NCBI GenBank assembly: GCA_022818135.1
Contig: JAFMSR010000007.1
Span: 29,839,566 to 29,903,565 of the forward strand
Source: Saxidomus purpurata
Lineage: Eukaryota > Mollusca > Bivalvia > Venerida > Veneridae
Length of the DNA stretch: 64,000 bases
Direction: 5' to 3'
The notes beneath the pieces are model-generated. The model had not been told where the DNA came from. It searched no databases and saw only the letters and a list, made by a program, of their open reading frames with translations. Of this stretch, positions 12,801 through 26,300 are shown piece after piece (the stretch's first letter is position 1; every line of letters starts with the position of its first letter). The position numbers and the translations under genes were made by a program.

Positions 12801-13448
12801 TATTTATGCGAGTTAAAAAATTGATATACCAAGAGCCCACCCCGTTAGTCACGGGGTGATATTTTCTACAATAAAAGTAAGCAAAACAACACGTTTTGAT
12901 GTTTCTTTTGTTAGACAACTTGTACGTTATGATTACAATGCCCTGATACTAATGACAATTGTTTTCTTGAAACTGAAAATTCTTTTTAACTTGTCCATCT
13001 GGGTGCAAAATGGCTTTAAACTCATTGAACATGTAAAAGTATTCAATATGCTTAGATGGAACGTACCCTTGAATTTTCTATTGAAAGGTTTAGATTTACA
13101 TTCTACACTGGTCAAAATGTCTGTTAAATAGATCTACAGCTATTAGGAAAAAACCCATTCACAAGTATAAGCTGACGACAATTCAACCAGCACAGTACAG
13201 AACAAATACAAAGTTTGAGTTTTAGATAGATTTACCAGTATTATAAGTTTATCATTCCTACATGTATCAGACTGCATTGATGTTTCATCCACTGATGTTG
13301 CAGGAGGAACTGTTTTCATCAAGGATGACAATGCCTCTGTACTAATATTCTTCACAGATGAAAACTTCTGTTTGATTCCAGATATTGTCAGTTTCATCCC
13401 AATGCCAGGGCTCTCAACTGGTGAGTTATCTTTCCCACCTTCTGCCAT
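9801..13448 (-). CDS. Single-domain rhodanese (sulfurtransferase-like) protein, complete, 4 coding exons
   Basis: Exons by my reading: 13236-13448, 12137-12251, 10715-10804 and 9801-9988. Phases agree and total 201 residues. Residues 1-62 are a Ser/Lys-rich leader without a convincing signal. The rhodanese domain follows: KLIILDSRPTEEYNVGHIPG spans the exon 1/2 junction and is the CH2A-type motif. Exon 3 has VVCYCSVGYRSS, with the presumed catalytic Cys119 and Arg124 of the C-x4-R loop. Exon 4 has VYNLEGSIFKWANENRHMVD and HPYNAVFGKLL, typical of this rhodanese subfamily. The family transfers sulfane sulfur to thiol acceptors; the in vivo substrate cannot be told from sequence. The start is the first ATG after a likely acceptor ('cttgtctag') 9 nt upstream, consistent with a 5' UTR exon further away. 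Confidence 0.93.
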
Positions 13449-14739
13449 CTGAGCAATCTAGACAAGTTAATAAATTAAAAATTAAAACTGAAATGGAAAT
13501 TATGAAAATTTTGAACATACATTATAATCATAATACATTTATTTCATAATACAAAGAAAGATTACCTAGCTTATTCAGTTAATATTGAATCACTCTTGTC
13601 GTCTTGAACTCTTTTTCCACACAGAACCCTCAACAGAGAGAGTGTCAGGAATGTTTTTTAAAGGCCATCATGCATTACTGCTAAATTACCAAAGTGGCTT
13701 TGATGTTTATCAATTGTTTTGCAATTGTGAATAAATAAATTAGTATGAAAATAAAGAAGTTACAGCCAGTGCCATTACCTTTAAGGTTCATGTGAAGTAT
13801 TAGAAATAGTAAGTCCCCAACATGAATTTTTCCTTCACTTTTTTATACTTTATAAACAGAATAGCCTCTTATTTCATACACCAAATTGTTCAGAAAAGGC
13901 AGTTAAAGTTCTCTACAGTGAATGTTTGGCTTATAAATGTTTTCTTTGCTTCCAGGTCATCACTTACTTTGTACTGAGGACCTGATATGTATAATGCATC
14001 AAACTCCTTTATTCAAAATAATTGTTCTCAAAAACTATAATTCTCAAAAACTATAATTCTCGTGTACTATAATAATTTTCTTTAGGTAGTCTGAGTAATG
14101 AAATAAAAACAAGCAATGCATGTTTTAAAATATGTGGCAAAACTCAAAATGAAAGTGAAAGTAGAACTGTCAAAAACAAATAAATTGCTGGTATTTTGCA
14201 ATGAACTTTTAATATTGCTATTTATTACTCTGAGTACCTAGATTAGTATATTCCGCACATGATAATAATCACTTTTGAGAAATGATATTTGAATTGATAA
14301 AGTTTTTCATTTTCTACATAAACACTGATAAATGACCATACTGTAGACGTATGAACCACAAACAACATTTTTAACCAAATAGTCACTACAGAAAGCTTCT
14401 ACTTTTTTTTCCGAACATTTTGCTGCATGGAATATATAGCTATTTTACTAGTAAAGTATAGAAATTTGAAGAACAAAATTAATGTTGGGGACTATTTAAA
14501 ACACTTTACATGAACCTTAATGTTACAGAACTTAGAATGACACTTGATATTCGTGTAAACTTAAAATGCACTACGGTGCAATTACCTTTCCTTTTTTGAC
14601 AATTCAAGGGCTACTGCTTCTACGAGTCCATGTTGTTACAATGACGAAAACAGAGTGTTGACATTTGTGTAAAAGGTGGAAATAATTTCAAGGGAGGTAA
14701 ATCTCAAGATACTATAATAACTAAATTCCTTTCAATACC

Positions 14740-15645
14740 GTTCGCTGTGACGGATTGGCCGGGAAGAAACCCTAATTCACATGAATTAGGTGTTCCACTT
14801 GAGCGTCATTCTGAAGATAATAATAATGTCAATAGTCACGGTTACCGCCTTCTTGATATGTGTAAATCAGTAAATCTTTGCAAAGCTAACGGCAGTTGTG
14901 GCAATGACAAATATACTGGGAGCTTGATTATGTTCACTATCTCCATGAATGTTTTGTCTCATAAGTGAGTTTAATTTTAATGACTTTGATCCAATTTTAT
15001 CAGATGTACATTCCAGTATTGCATTAATTTAAGCCTTATGTATTGATATATCTAGTGATAAAGATGTCATTGTTCCAAATCATGTGTCCAATGGGGAAAA
15101 TATTGTAAAATGTCCTGTTTGGGTTTACCGCATGTATGAAAAGAAATTTTGTTTTGAGAAATATCTAGATATCATGCCGCGTAATTTTGCATGCCAACTT
15201 TGCAAATTCAGGACTATGAATCACCCTTTACACTGAGAAAAAGAGCGTTATTTTGGAATTGAAGGTAATGACAAATTTTGTACTTTATGTGACACAAATT
15301 CTTTAGGTGATCAATTTTTTTGTTCCTAGATGTTACATAAATCACCCAAATTCATTTAATCTAGAAAAAAAGTTATGAATAGTCAGAATATAGCAAAACT
15401 AACCAAATTGGCGTTATTCTCTAAAATTCATTTGTATTTCTGGCAATACTTTTATAACAACTTTTTATAAGTTAGTGTAAGTGATAGATACCGGTAAGCA
15501 TTATGTAACTGTGTGTCTAGTCAGCATATGTGTTAATAATTCTATTGTTTTAAATTGTGTATTGTTTATGTCAACATCACATGCATTTAACATGCCATGA
15601 TAAAGAATAAAAGTAACAAAGTATCAAGTATCAAGGAAACTATAT
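14740..15645 (+). mobile_element. Internally deleted non-LTR retrotransposon relic (endonuclease piece joined to C-terminal piece)
   Basis: The frame from 14747 gives TDWPGRNPN.. then GYRLLDMCKSVNLCKANGSCGNDKY, the pattern of an AP-endonuclease domain of LINE-type elements ('GN/RLL..C....L..NGR.G.D'). After a frameshift, 'DFDP.LSDVHSSI' fits the endonuclease end. At about 15190-15310 the frame reads CQLCKFRTMNHPLH, a stop, then RYFG..GNDKFCTLCDTNSLGDQF. This is the Cys/His region found after the reverse transcriptase in many LINEs. The reverse transcriptase itself is missing. A short repeated tail ('aagtatcaagtatcaagg') ends it near 15636. It is non-functional. Confidence 0.6.
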
Positions 15646-15656
15646 AATTGAAAGTT

Positions 15657-15678
15657 ACGGACCTATATAAAGGTCCGT
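15657..15678. repeat. Palindrome related to the one at 4620
   Basis: ACGGACCT and AGGTCCGT flank a 6 nt loop (atataa). The same ACGGACCTATAT core is seen at 4621-4632. It sits immediately beyond the end of the retroelement relic. Confidence 0.7.
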
Positions 15679-18440
15679 GTTGAAAGTAAAGTGTTTATTA
15701 TTTTCTAAAGCTTCTCTTTTTTGAGAATGAAAATGCGTAGTTTATACAGGAACTCGTTTGTGATCCAGCTGAACATACATGCGGAACAACTAATCAATTT
15801 ACAACTTGCATGTGTATGTCGTCAAGAGGTTACCTGATATCTTCTAATTTATAAAATATTGATGTTTTTGTTGCTAATTTCTTAATCATAATATATAATT
15901 ACGCCATGATCCATTAATTTGTATTTATTTTATGTTTTCCAGTGAATTATAGAGTTTTCTCAGTGAAATAAAAGTGATAATCCACAGTTTTGAAACAGTG
16001 GATTACCATTTTTATTGTTCACTGTTTTTGCAATCTTTTACCCGGATTTACGTCAAAAAGAATACCGATCGTACTTAATGCTGGAAACCATGCGACAATG
16101 ACGTTGTTAAAATGACGTCATTTGCGCTATGTTTTTTGATGACGTTTCCCGCGATTTTCGATATTTTATAGAAAAAAAACCTCAATAAAAGTAGTTTTAA
16201 CCATAAAATAAACAGAAAAATTGTTGGTTTCGGTGTAATATCACGTTAATTTCACTCGTGAACACAAAAAGTTATTTTCACTCGTGGCTGCACCACTCGT
16301 TAAATACTACTCGGTGAAATTATAAAGTGATCTTTCACCGAAACAACAATATCCCTGTAAATGTAGACATCTAATCTAACATGACTCACGTTTTGTCTCT
16401 ATATAAAAGTAGAAACATTATAACGTGATCTTTCACCGTTAATACCAACAATAATTTATTATCCTCTATGTAAAGATGTTATATCTAATTTCTAACACAA
16501 GCGGCTGTTCAAAACTTTACTATAACATTAAGCATATAGCGGGAAAAGCCTGTATTTCTATCGGTTTACGCGTTGTATAAGGTTTAATATAACAATTACG
16601 TTTTTTTTAGGGAAAAAATGGGGAGTCATGTTAGAATACCATTACAAGGACGTAACGGGAAAATGACGTCAAATTGGGCCGCATGACTAATGAGCGTTTA
16701 TAAATAAACAAGCTTCTAGCGTCCGAATCGAATAATCCTTTTCAGCGTTTTAAGGTTACAATGATTGTACTACTACGCGTTAAATAACAGGCCTTCGGCG
16801 GGGGAACATTATTTTTAAACGACTAAACTCTACGGATGTTATTTCATAAATATACATTTGATATTATGAACATATTGTTTTTTTGACAAATGTATGCGAG
16901 AAATTCTTTCAAGATACTCTAGTTACATTAATACATTTGTATTTCTTAATGTGAAAAAACTATTTAAAAAAACTGGATTGATTTACTCTAACAATTAAGA
17001 AGTTGTATTCCTATTCCAACATATAAAAAGTTACTTCAATGTCTATTTGCAGAAAAACGTTCAATGAGCCAAGGCTGCACTGATAGCTTACTGGAACACG
17101 ATGATAAATGGCAAGGAGAATGGTACTAGTAGGTCACGCTCCATTTAGTGTGGTACCCCATGCTTCCTGTTCCGCGGCCACCTCAATGTGTTTGAGTGTG
17201 GTGGACCGTTACAAAACAACAAAATGAAAGCTTCTTATATCTCAGCTCGATCCTTAATCGTACCGATTATAGCCTCTGTAGAGGTTGGTGGACCTAATAA
17301 GCACAATTACAAACAAACTCAGCTCGATCCGTATCTTGGTGATGACTGATTCGAAAGTTTAACAAGTTTTAGTTTTGAAAGTACCAAGACACTTTATAAC
17401 AATGCTTTAAGAAGCACTTAAGATCATATTTCCCTAGAAGTTGAAACAACCCATATCAATTGGTAGTTGTTGAAAGTTTGTTTTTAACCGAAAACATGTT
17501 ATCTTCACTCGCTGTCTCATCTTTACTTAAATTTCTTTGTCTCCATGATACCCCTACATGTGTTGACCGTCGGTTCGGATTTAGCTCACCGTTTGATACC
17601 AAAACGCACATATTAGACACTGTTATGTATAATTATTTGTCCCTGTAAATGTAAAAACATACCTTTTGCATCCTGAGGCACCGATAGTTAATCACAGGTT
17701 TACTTATATTTTGAGTTACGGCCGATAAAACGCACCTCGTTCTACACAACATGTTTCTCCTTTGCTGCACTATCAGTACGCCAAGTTATTCACTTGACCC
17801 GCTTTTTTGTCACGTTAGTAAATAAAGATGCATTATCTATTATTCTAACATGACTCACGGTTTTGTTTCTATAAACAAAGAATAGAAAAATTATGTTATA
17901 TTAAACCATAAACAACGCGGGAACCGATATGCTGTAAACATGGCGTGATATTGCGTCGCACGAGGTTAAATGAGCGTTACGACGTAGAAATTACGCATTG
18001 CATTTATTCACCTTTTGTAATATCTGGTCATGAATGAAAACTTCGAAACTACACGGATCCTTTTCAGCCGGTGTTAACGTATAATAAACATAGTGGCTGT
18101 TTAAATCACTCCCCTGTTCGGGGACCAATCAAATATCATACGTACCTATAGCATACAAACTTATTTTATTAAGTCATCTAATACATAAAATATAAAAAAA
18201 TACCCGACTTACATCAGCGGAAGGTCAGTTCGACCTTAACAAAGCAGACAATCGGTTTAAAAGGAACGTTAATCTAAACTGTACAACGTTATTAGACGTG
18301 GAGGACTGACGTCATGTGATGACGTAAACGTTTTCATTCATCGTTGTCTCCCAGAATCAAAACATTGTATGACGCCTAATCTGAATTTTTTAGCTTTTAA
18401 AGGATAACAAGGTGAAAAGATATTTAATTCGATTACTTAC

Positions 18441-18700
18441 CAATGAACAGTAATATTTAGGCTTAAAAGAATTATTTCAAAGCGACTGATGTATTTATAC
18501 GGATATTATTTCATTTCATATTCATTTTCTACGCGGGAGTAAATTAGACAAGTTGGAAGGATATCCTTGTCCAACTCCGCCATGTTTTCGATGCTTTAAT
18601 AATTAATCATCGAATTCTATTATACCATTGGCATATTAGAATAATTGAGAACAACGCTGGAACAACGTTATTTCGTGAAAGTTCAGGTGTCATTCAGTAA
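18441..18700 (-). other. Probable distal 5' UTR exon/promoter of the rhodanese gene, with a small uORF
   Basis: On the minus strand a strong donor (GTAAGT, splice after 18441) follows a CpG-containing stretch. It contains a 25-codon ORF (18506-18583, M-A-E-L-D-K-D-I-L-P..) in good start context that stops before the donor. The acceptor just upstream of the rhodanese ATG (about 13458) would receive it. The 5' limit is approximate. The ORF could be a uORF or a chance ORF. Linkage to the rhodanese gene is inference from position only. Confidence 0.35.
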
Positions 18701-20280
18701 GGTTTTAATCAACTGAACGAGGCTCGTCGAACAGCACGTCCCCCTCTTTCACGCTAAATAGTTCCGGTCTGTCATTCGGAGTATTTAACGGGGTTCACGA
18801 TGGACGAGGATAGGCCTTCGTTTATTTGATTATAAAATTTTGTTTTTGTGCTAACTTATTATTCTCTACTTTAAGTTTTGTGATGATATACTGTATACGG
18901 AGGTTCAGTCATTTTCAATCTCGCCCAGGGTCAGTTGTAAATCGGAATAGATCTATTACCACCTTCAAGTTCAGTCAAGAAGCTCTACTCAAACTAAAAA
19001 TATGTACTTCTAATTACTGCATCTCACATTTTGTTACTCACAAGAGCTGCAAATAAACGGAGATGCGACTGTCTGATGCACTGAGTCACATGGAAAAAGC
19101 AAGTACAAACGTCTACATCTGCACAGTATCTCACACTCAGGTATTTTAAGCACTTTTAAAATAATGAGTAAAATATTTTATCATTAACATCTTTTTTCTG
19201 TATATATTTTGATAGTAAAATCATGCGTGTTTTTGATTTCATTTTTGTTTACCTAGGCTTCTAGCATTTTCCAGGTAGCTAATTTGTTTGCCGAATTTTA
19301 AATTTTGATCTAAAGATATGATTGATCGCAACAACATTTATTTGTTTTACACATATCTTTCGAAAGGAGTTATCTGTGCTTGTAATTCAAATGTTTTATT
19401 TCTTACGCCCTGACGAAAGATCACATGCTGGCAAAAAAAGCTCAAGTATAATGCAGTATCAGTAGAACGAGAAATGAATTGTCATATATTTTTTATATTT
19501 AGCCTATAGATCTATGTGCTGTAAAACTAGCTCCAGTTCTTATAATTGTTTACAGTGTGAGTGTGAATCATGATAAAATTGTTAAATGGTATGTTCGGTA
19601 CGTGGCTAATAGTCTCATTCCAGTTATCTTTGTATTTCATTTCATTTGCTTTGTCCGGTTGCATTGTTGCTTACTTCGTTGATTTAGGTAAGTTTGTCTT
19701 TGGTTTTGCTAGATCTACCGGGTTGTATTTGAAGCTTAGCGGCCTTCAATCCTTTCATATACAGGTTTATACCGGTATACATTGATCTGTATGTCTAACT
19801 TGGAAACAGGCATTCGTCTTGGTCAAAGAAATAATTATATTATGTCTATGTCTATGTCGTGACCGTGAATCTGCTTATCTCTATTTATCCCCTTTCAGCG
19901 GGATTTAATGGTCAAATTAATAAGGTCTCCGTCTATATACAATATTCTTCTAATGCACTGTTAGTCCTTTGAACCTTTGATTTATCAACACGCTTATGCA
20001 GTTTTGTCCGGCAAGGGTTCTTAAATAACAATAAAAGTTGTAACTGTTGTCGACTTCATGCATCTCAAACCCAAGCGCTTTGTACGAAGAGAAAAACATT
20101 TAAATGCAAGAAAATATACTAGCTAGAATTTGACCAGTAGAGTACGAAGTCCTGATGCACCTCATGCAGCCATGAGTTGTAGGATATGAATATACACCAC
20201 GCGCCTTCCTGTAGTGAAGGAGGTTTTAATTGTTCATATCCTAGTAATAATCCGCATGAACTTTATAAGCTTACTTTAGA

Positions 20281-20286
20281 TATATA
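20281..20286 (+). promoter_or_regulatory. TATA-like element of FABP copy 1
   Basis: TATATA in the conserved block 'ttactttagatatatacatt', 58 nt upstream of the ATG. The same block sits at exactly the same distance in copy 2 (30695). Conservation between duplicates only shows common origin, so function is inference. Confidence 0.35.
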
Positions 20287-20338
20287 CATTGATGAAATTT
20301 AAAGTTTATATTATATTCAAAAATAAGTAGAACATAAG

Positions 20339-23300
20339 ATGGATATGAACGGTAAATGGAAGCTGGTCTCGGCAGATAACATTGCTGAAATATGCGACGC
20401 TGTTGGTAGGTGCTCCTTCCTTCATTTTTCATTAATTTTTAATTTTTAGTTTAAACAATATTTATTCTCGAAAATACATTGTATATATATACATAGTACA
20501 AAGGTGTAACAATAAAACTGGAATCTGAAAAAAAGCTTTCAAAGAAAACTTATATTAATTCATTTTCCGGGTTGATCACTATTTGACGGCAGTAATGTAT
20601 ACTTTTCGGCATTATGTAAGAGAAAAGATAATTAAATTTTGCATAATAAAGTAATTAAATAAACTAAGTAGATAAACTTAGTGAAGAGATAAATTTTTAA
20701 AATTTACTTCACTGTTTTAAATAAATGTAGCATATAAAAGAATAAAAAGTTTGAATTGTGGAAGTTTTGAAGAAAGAAAACAGACATCTGACTTTTCTCC
20801 AACAGCTCATATTTTAATCACAACGTAAAAAGCAACTACAGAGTACACCAACGAAGTGAAAATTTTCTCTTCGCCTTTCTTCTTATATTTAGGAACAAGT
20901 CCGGAAAATAAAGAGAAAGCTATGAAAATTATGAGTCCCGGGGGCAACGTGACACAGGATATTACCATTGATGGCGATAGTGTTTCTATCCTGTATGATA
21001 TACCTGGTAAAAATATATCCGTGAAAACTAAAATGGGAGAACCGGTAGACATGCCTTTCTTTGACGGCAGGATGCTAAAGGTGAGACTTACATAATTTTC
21101 CCTTCTAGTCCCAGAGCCTAGGTCAATATATTTACACTTTTGAGCACAAGAACAATTTTCATATGTATCAAATTTAGATTGTATGTAGTTTCAGGAACCA
21201 GACAACTTAATTGACATATCGGGGCCGATTAGTAAAATTCCAAGATGGCAGTCAAAATGGCTTCCAGAATAATAGAAAATCGCTATATTTCAATACCTTT
21301 CACATACACACATTAAGACAAAAGTTAAACTACTTTTCACTTTTTTCATATAATATACATGAAAATAAGTACATAGTTGCCACAGATATACTATACTTAG
21401 ATGAAATTACACGGGTAAAGTATAGCAAAAATGGTAATTTCTGTCACTTTTTTCGACTAGATATGTTTTTCAAATCGATGCATTTTTAGCATGATCATTA
21501 TAAATAGACAATTGAAACCCTGCTATTCAAAAGACACTATCATGTAATGTAATAAGCAAGAGATGTTTAAAAATGATAATCATATAAGCGTCAAATATGT
21601 GATTTTCCATTCCAACCCACAACGCGGATTTTAAATATGCAAGCAGCAGCGGCGATTGGATAAACAACCCGGTAACGGAATACAGACAGTGTTATCGTTA
21701 CATGATATTTTCAAAAGTTATTTGCATTATTCCGGATCATAGGTATAAAATATGAAGAAAATTCTGAATAAGCACAAAACTTGAAATAACCCGTGTTTCC
21801 ATGGTAACGCAAAAAGCTATGTAAACAATGACGATAGGAAATTATATATGATTTACATTTAGTTGGATATTTACTAAACTGTTTTTGTATAAAATTGCAA
21901 TTGAAAACATTTATAATCGAATTATAAAAACAGTTGACATCCAATACTATACATGTATTTACAATTAATTGCATAATAGCTTCCTTCGCCGCTTGAGAAC
22001 GCCATGACAAGTTTCTGGGGGCAATTAATTCAATTTCACAAAGCTCTGTAGAGATCTAAGAATAAGAAAATAATCTAAACATTAAGTAAGACTTATTTTC
22101 GAAAGCACTTTCAAAACGGGTATTTTCAACCGTTTTAGAATAAATTTCATATAATCTGGATATGACAAATTTCGGATATTTGCACAGAAAGCCACCTTTT
22201 ACAAAGTATTTGAAATTATTGTACAGAAGGTTCATCTTTTAATGTCAAGTTAAATATTTTTACTTGCTGGCCCTTTCACGCTCATAGTTAAAAAATCATC
22301 ATTTCAAGTCATGCGAGACAGAATACTTACAAAAATACTCAAGGACACACATATATGCCTAAGATTGCAGTTTGTTTGAAAATTGGAATAAACAGTTAAC
22401 CCTTTGATCACACATCAGATAGCTATTCACAAAAATGAACATATAACAATCTTTACTTGCATTAAATGGACTTATATTAAGTTTATCAAATGGTTCTACA
22501 AGCTGTCACATTGAAAATTGTGCATAGATATAGATTATGCAGTTGCTGCATTTATGTCATAAGCATTTAGATAGAAATGCTTTACTGCACACCTGTGCAT
22601 CTCACGATCAATGACAACTCAATATGGAATTTCTAAACTCATTTACCTCCCAAAAAATCGATCCCGTAAAGAGTGGAAAAATGTATTTCTATAAAATCGT
22701 AAGAGGATAATTATGATATATAAAGTACTTCCCAAACACCAGCAAGCAGTGGAGACAACAACTGTCAGAGATTTATCATCAAACTATGACAAATGACAGC
22801 CTTATTAAAGTGATTTCATCGTTCAAGGTGACCATCATACTTTTAAGAAAAACAATAATCATTGATTTATACTCATAGAATAATGAACACTGTCATAGTT
22901 TTAACATTACTTATAATTAATCTGTAGAAGAGTTTTATTCCCGTTGAATATAGAGAAAAATGTTTTAAAAACACATTTGTCTGGCTATCCTTTGTATCAT
23001 TCTAACATTTTATGAACTCGCCAGAAACTACACGTCGTACCAAATCATCATGAACATTTGTAAGTCTGTCCTTCTCAAAGATAAACAAAAGGGCCATGAT
23101 GGCCCTATATCGCTTACCTGAGCACCAGTACAAGTCATTGGTTGCTACGGAAGTCACTAGTTCCCAGGGGAAGTCACTAGTTCCAAGGGGAAGTCACTGG
23201 TTGCTAAGGAGGCCAGTGGTTGCTTGGTAAGTAACTGGTTGCCTTAGGAACTCATTGGAAGCTAGGATTCTCCCGTAACTCTATATAAAGACAAGGGAAC

Positions 23301-26300
23301 CCCCTCCCGCAGGCGTGGTCAATGTTGAACACAGGGACATTATTTGAACAAACTTAACAGAGTACCATTAGACAATATTACACACCAAATATCTAAGTTC
23401 TAGGCCCTGTGATTTTTATGAAAAATATTTTTTAAGTTTTTTAAGAGTTTCTGTGATATATGTGAAAACTACTGTCTGTGTACAATTGATATAACTGTCA
23501 AATGGACTAGTGTCACTAGACTATGTTCCCGGGCACTTTTTACATTTTGTCATTGGTTCATGCTTTTTAGAGACAATGTTACATTTCTTAATATACAGCA
23601 ATCCTTAGATTTAGTCAGAATATATGTCTACTCTTGAATAAGATCACCTGGGATATAAAACTTAGTCACAATCTTATGTAGAATTTCCCAGTGTTGTATA
23701 TTCAATCCAAGATTATCTGTTTACATATATGTATTACCTCTAAAATATCGTAAACATTGGATTGGGCATGATTATCTCGAAATGATTGCCGTGTCTATTC
23801 ATGTGTTGTACTTGAATAAATATTGAAACCTTCGATAAAACATTTCGTTAAAACTTTATTAAAAGAGGTTGTTGATACAACATGCAACGTATGTCGTTAC
23901 ATGTAACAACGTACATTATTTCTGTGTTATTCAGCAAGCAACGAACAAAACAATGTACGTTAACACAATCAGATGCGCTTCTAAGATCTATTTTCGAAAA
24001 ATCTTTTTTACATTGTGAAATCAGAAATTGAAACTTGCAGAAGTCTACGATGTACTGGGGTTTACGGTATTTTTGCAAAATATGTAAACACTTTTAATGT
24101 ACGCTAATGTCACCATGTGCCAAATTTGATTTCTAGTCCCAATTTTCGAATAAAAATTTTAACTTTATGTGTATTCCCTGGATATACTTTTTGGATCGAT
24201 TGATTTATTCAATCGGGCCAATGTTAACAGAGTACAACAGCTTCCTTACGGCCGAACGCTTCACATACAAACAAGTAGTTCCATATATTCAGTTCTTACG
24301 AATTATATTGTCTTCTGTTTTAAAAATTATAAAGTAACAGATCTGAATAATATCAAAACATTTCAGAATAGCATAATATTTTCTTGTTGTTTTTCTTATA
24401 ATTTATAACTAAAAATCAACGAGGTATCTGTTCTGTAAAGAACTATTTTCCTACGCTGATTTGATCACGACAGTTGTCTAGTCAGATCGGAGACACTGTT
24501 TTAGTGTTTCCGCGAGAGCGCGTTATCTGCGTTTTTGATGCACTCATTTTGTTTTATGACGCAAGAGAAATAGCAAAGAGATATAACAAGAGATGGTCGA
24601 CGAACCTTAACAGAAGAAACAAAAACGTCTTTCTGAATGATTTTAATGATCATTTTGTAGAACTTTCGATAAGACTGTCACTGTTGAAAGGGGTTTCAGT
24701 GTGCCAAATAATATCAAAGTTTAATGTCTATGGTTGAATGCACTTATGAAAAATTCGCTTTGTGGACAAAGTTGACTTTTGAGATGCAGTGACAAAATGG
24801 AAAGCATCCAAAGAGAAACACCTGTTGTCTTGCCAACCCTTTGATTACCCACCATTTTGTGATGTATCACATGCAGTTTTACAGAAGTAAACTGCTTTAA
24901 CATATAGTCATGCCTTTTATTTTTTTACCATAAAGAAATAACCCTCGGAATTTCTAAATGATACAGGGGGTAACAAATGACCCCTTAAAAATCTGATGTT
25001 TACACATGTATGTGTACAGTCTGTGTTGTCCTGATATTTACGCATGTATGTGTGCAGACTATGTTGTTCAGAAACAATCGATCCTCCAGCACTTTCAGTC
25101 CTTTGATTAATACAGGTATCAGTTTATCTCGCCGGACTTGACAAAATGATTAAAACTGTACGGTTACCTGTCAACATGTAGGATAACTTATCTTTGAAAT
25201 AAAAAGCCAAACCTCGTATAAAATAATTGCAAACACTTCGAAAACAGTGGCTATCAGTGCAAATATCCGAAATTAGCCATGTCGGATTATATGACACTTT
25301 TCGAAACGGTTGAAAATGCCTGTTTTCAAAGTGTTTTCGAGAATATCGTTCAAAACAAAGGCTAAATTAACATTCATGTCCTTTTATTTTCTAAAATCTA
25401 CACAGCTTTGTTGAAATTCAATTTATTATTGTGGCGTTTACAAAGTAGCTTCCCTTTAATATTAATTCGACAAATTTAGCCTGCTGCCGGTATTATTCAA
25501 AATCTGCGTTGTGGGTTAGGATGACAAATCACTTATACCATTTAAAAACATTTCTTGATTGTTTCATTACATTACAGTGTCTATTCAACAGCAGGATCAC
25601 AATTGTCGATTTATATTTATCAAGGTAAAAATACATCGCATTGAAAAATGATCTAAGTAGTATATCTGTGGCGACTATATACTTATTTTCATAGAATAAG
25701 TGCTAGTATTATATGAACAATTGAAAAGTAGTTTAACTTGGATGTGTCTCAATGTGTATCTGTGACAAGTATTGAAAAATAACGATTTTCTATTATGTTT
25801 GCGGCCATGTTAGCCGCCCTCTTGGATCCCTGTATGGCAATTAAGTTGCCTGGTTGCTGAAACTACATACAATGTAAATTTGATACATATGAAAATTGTT
25901 CTCGTGCTCAAATGTGTAAATAAATCGACCTGGGGTCTTGGACTATTCTGTTTTATTTCTATCCATCATTTTTTTTTCAAACCGATTTTCAACATTTCTG
26001 TGTAACGCATAATTCCGCTGGAATTGTTGGGTAGGCATCTGCAAACTATTACTAAAATCAGATAGTGTTTCTTTTATAGGTTGTGCATTTGTAGAATAAC
26101 TGTACGTGACCAAATGTACGGGTGACGTGTACGTGGAACACCGTTGTAGAAACCGAACCGCTTATAACAAATAAATAAAGTATCATTTGCGAACCTTTAG
26201 ATCAAAGTAATGTTTCGAATAAGAACATAGTTATTGAATATTGTAATTTCTCCCTTGTAAAATGTGAATACTTTTGAACCATTTTCAGAGCGTCTTTAGT

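Larger units (their letters stand above)
13460..18440. other. Presumed 5' UTR intron of the rhodanese gene, repeat-rich
   Basis: No coding gene seen. It holds a retroelement relic (14740-15645), a palindrome (15657-15678), a hairpin near 15980-16010 ('aatccacag' paired with 'cagtggatt') and 'ttcactcgtg' repeats to about 16440. Three TGACGTCA sites occur at 16113, 16664 and 18307. Confidence 0.4.
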
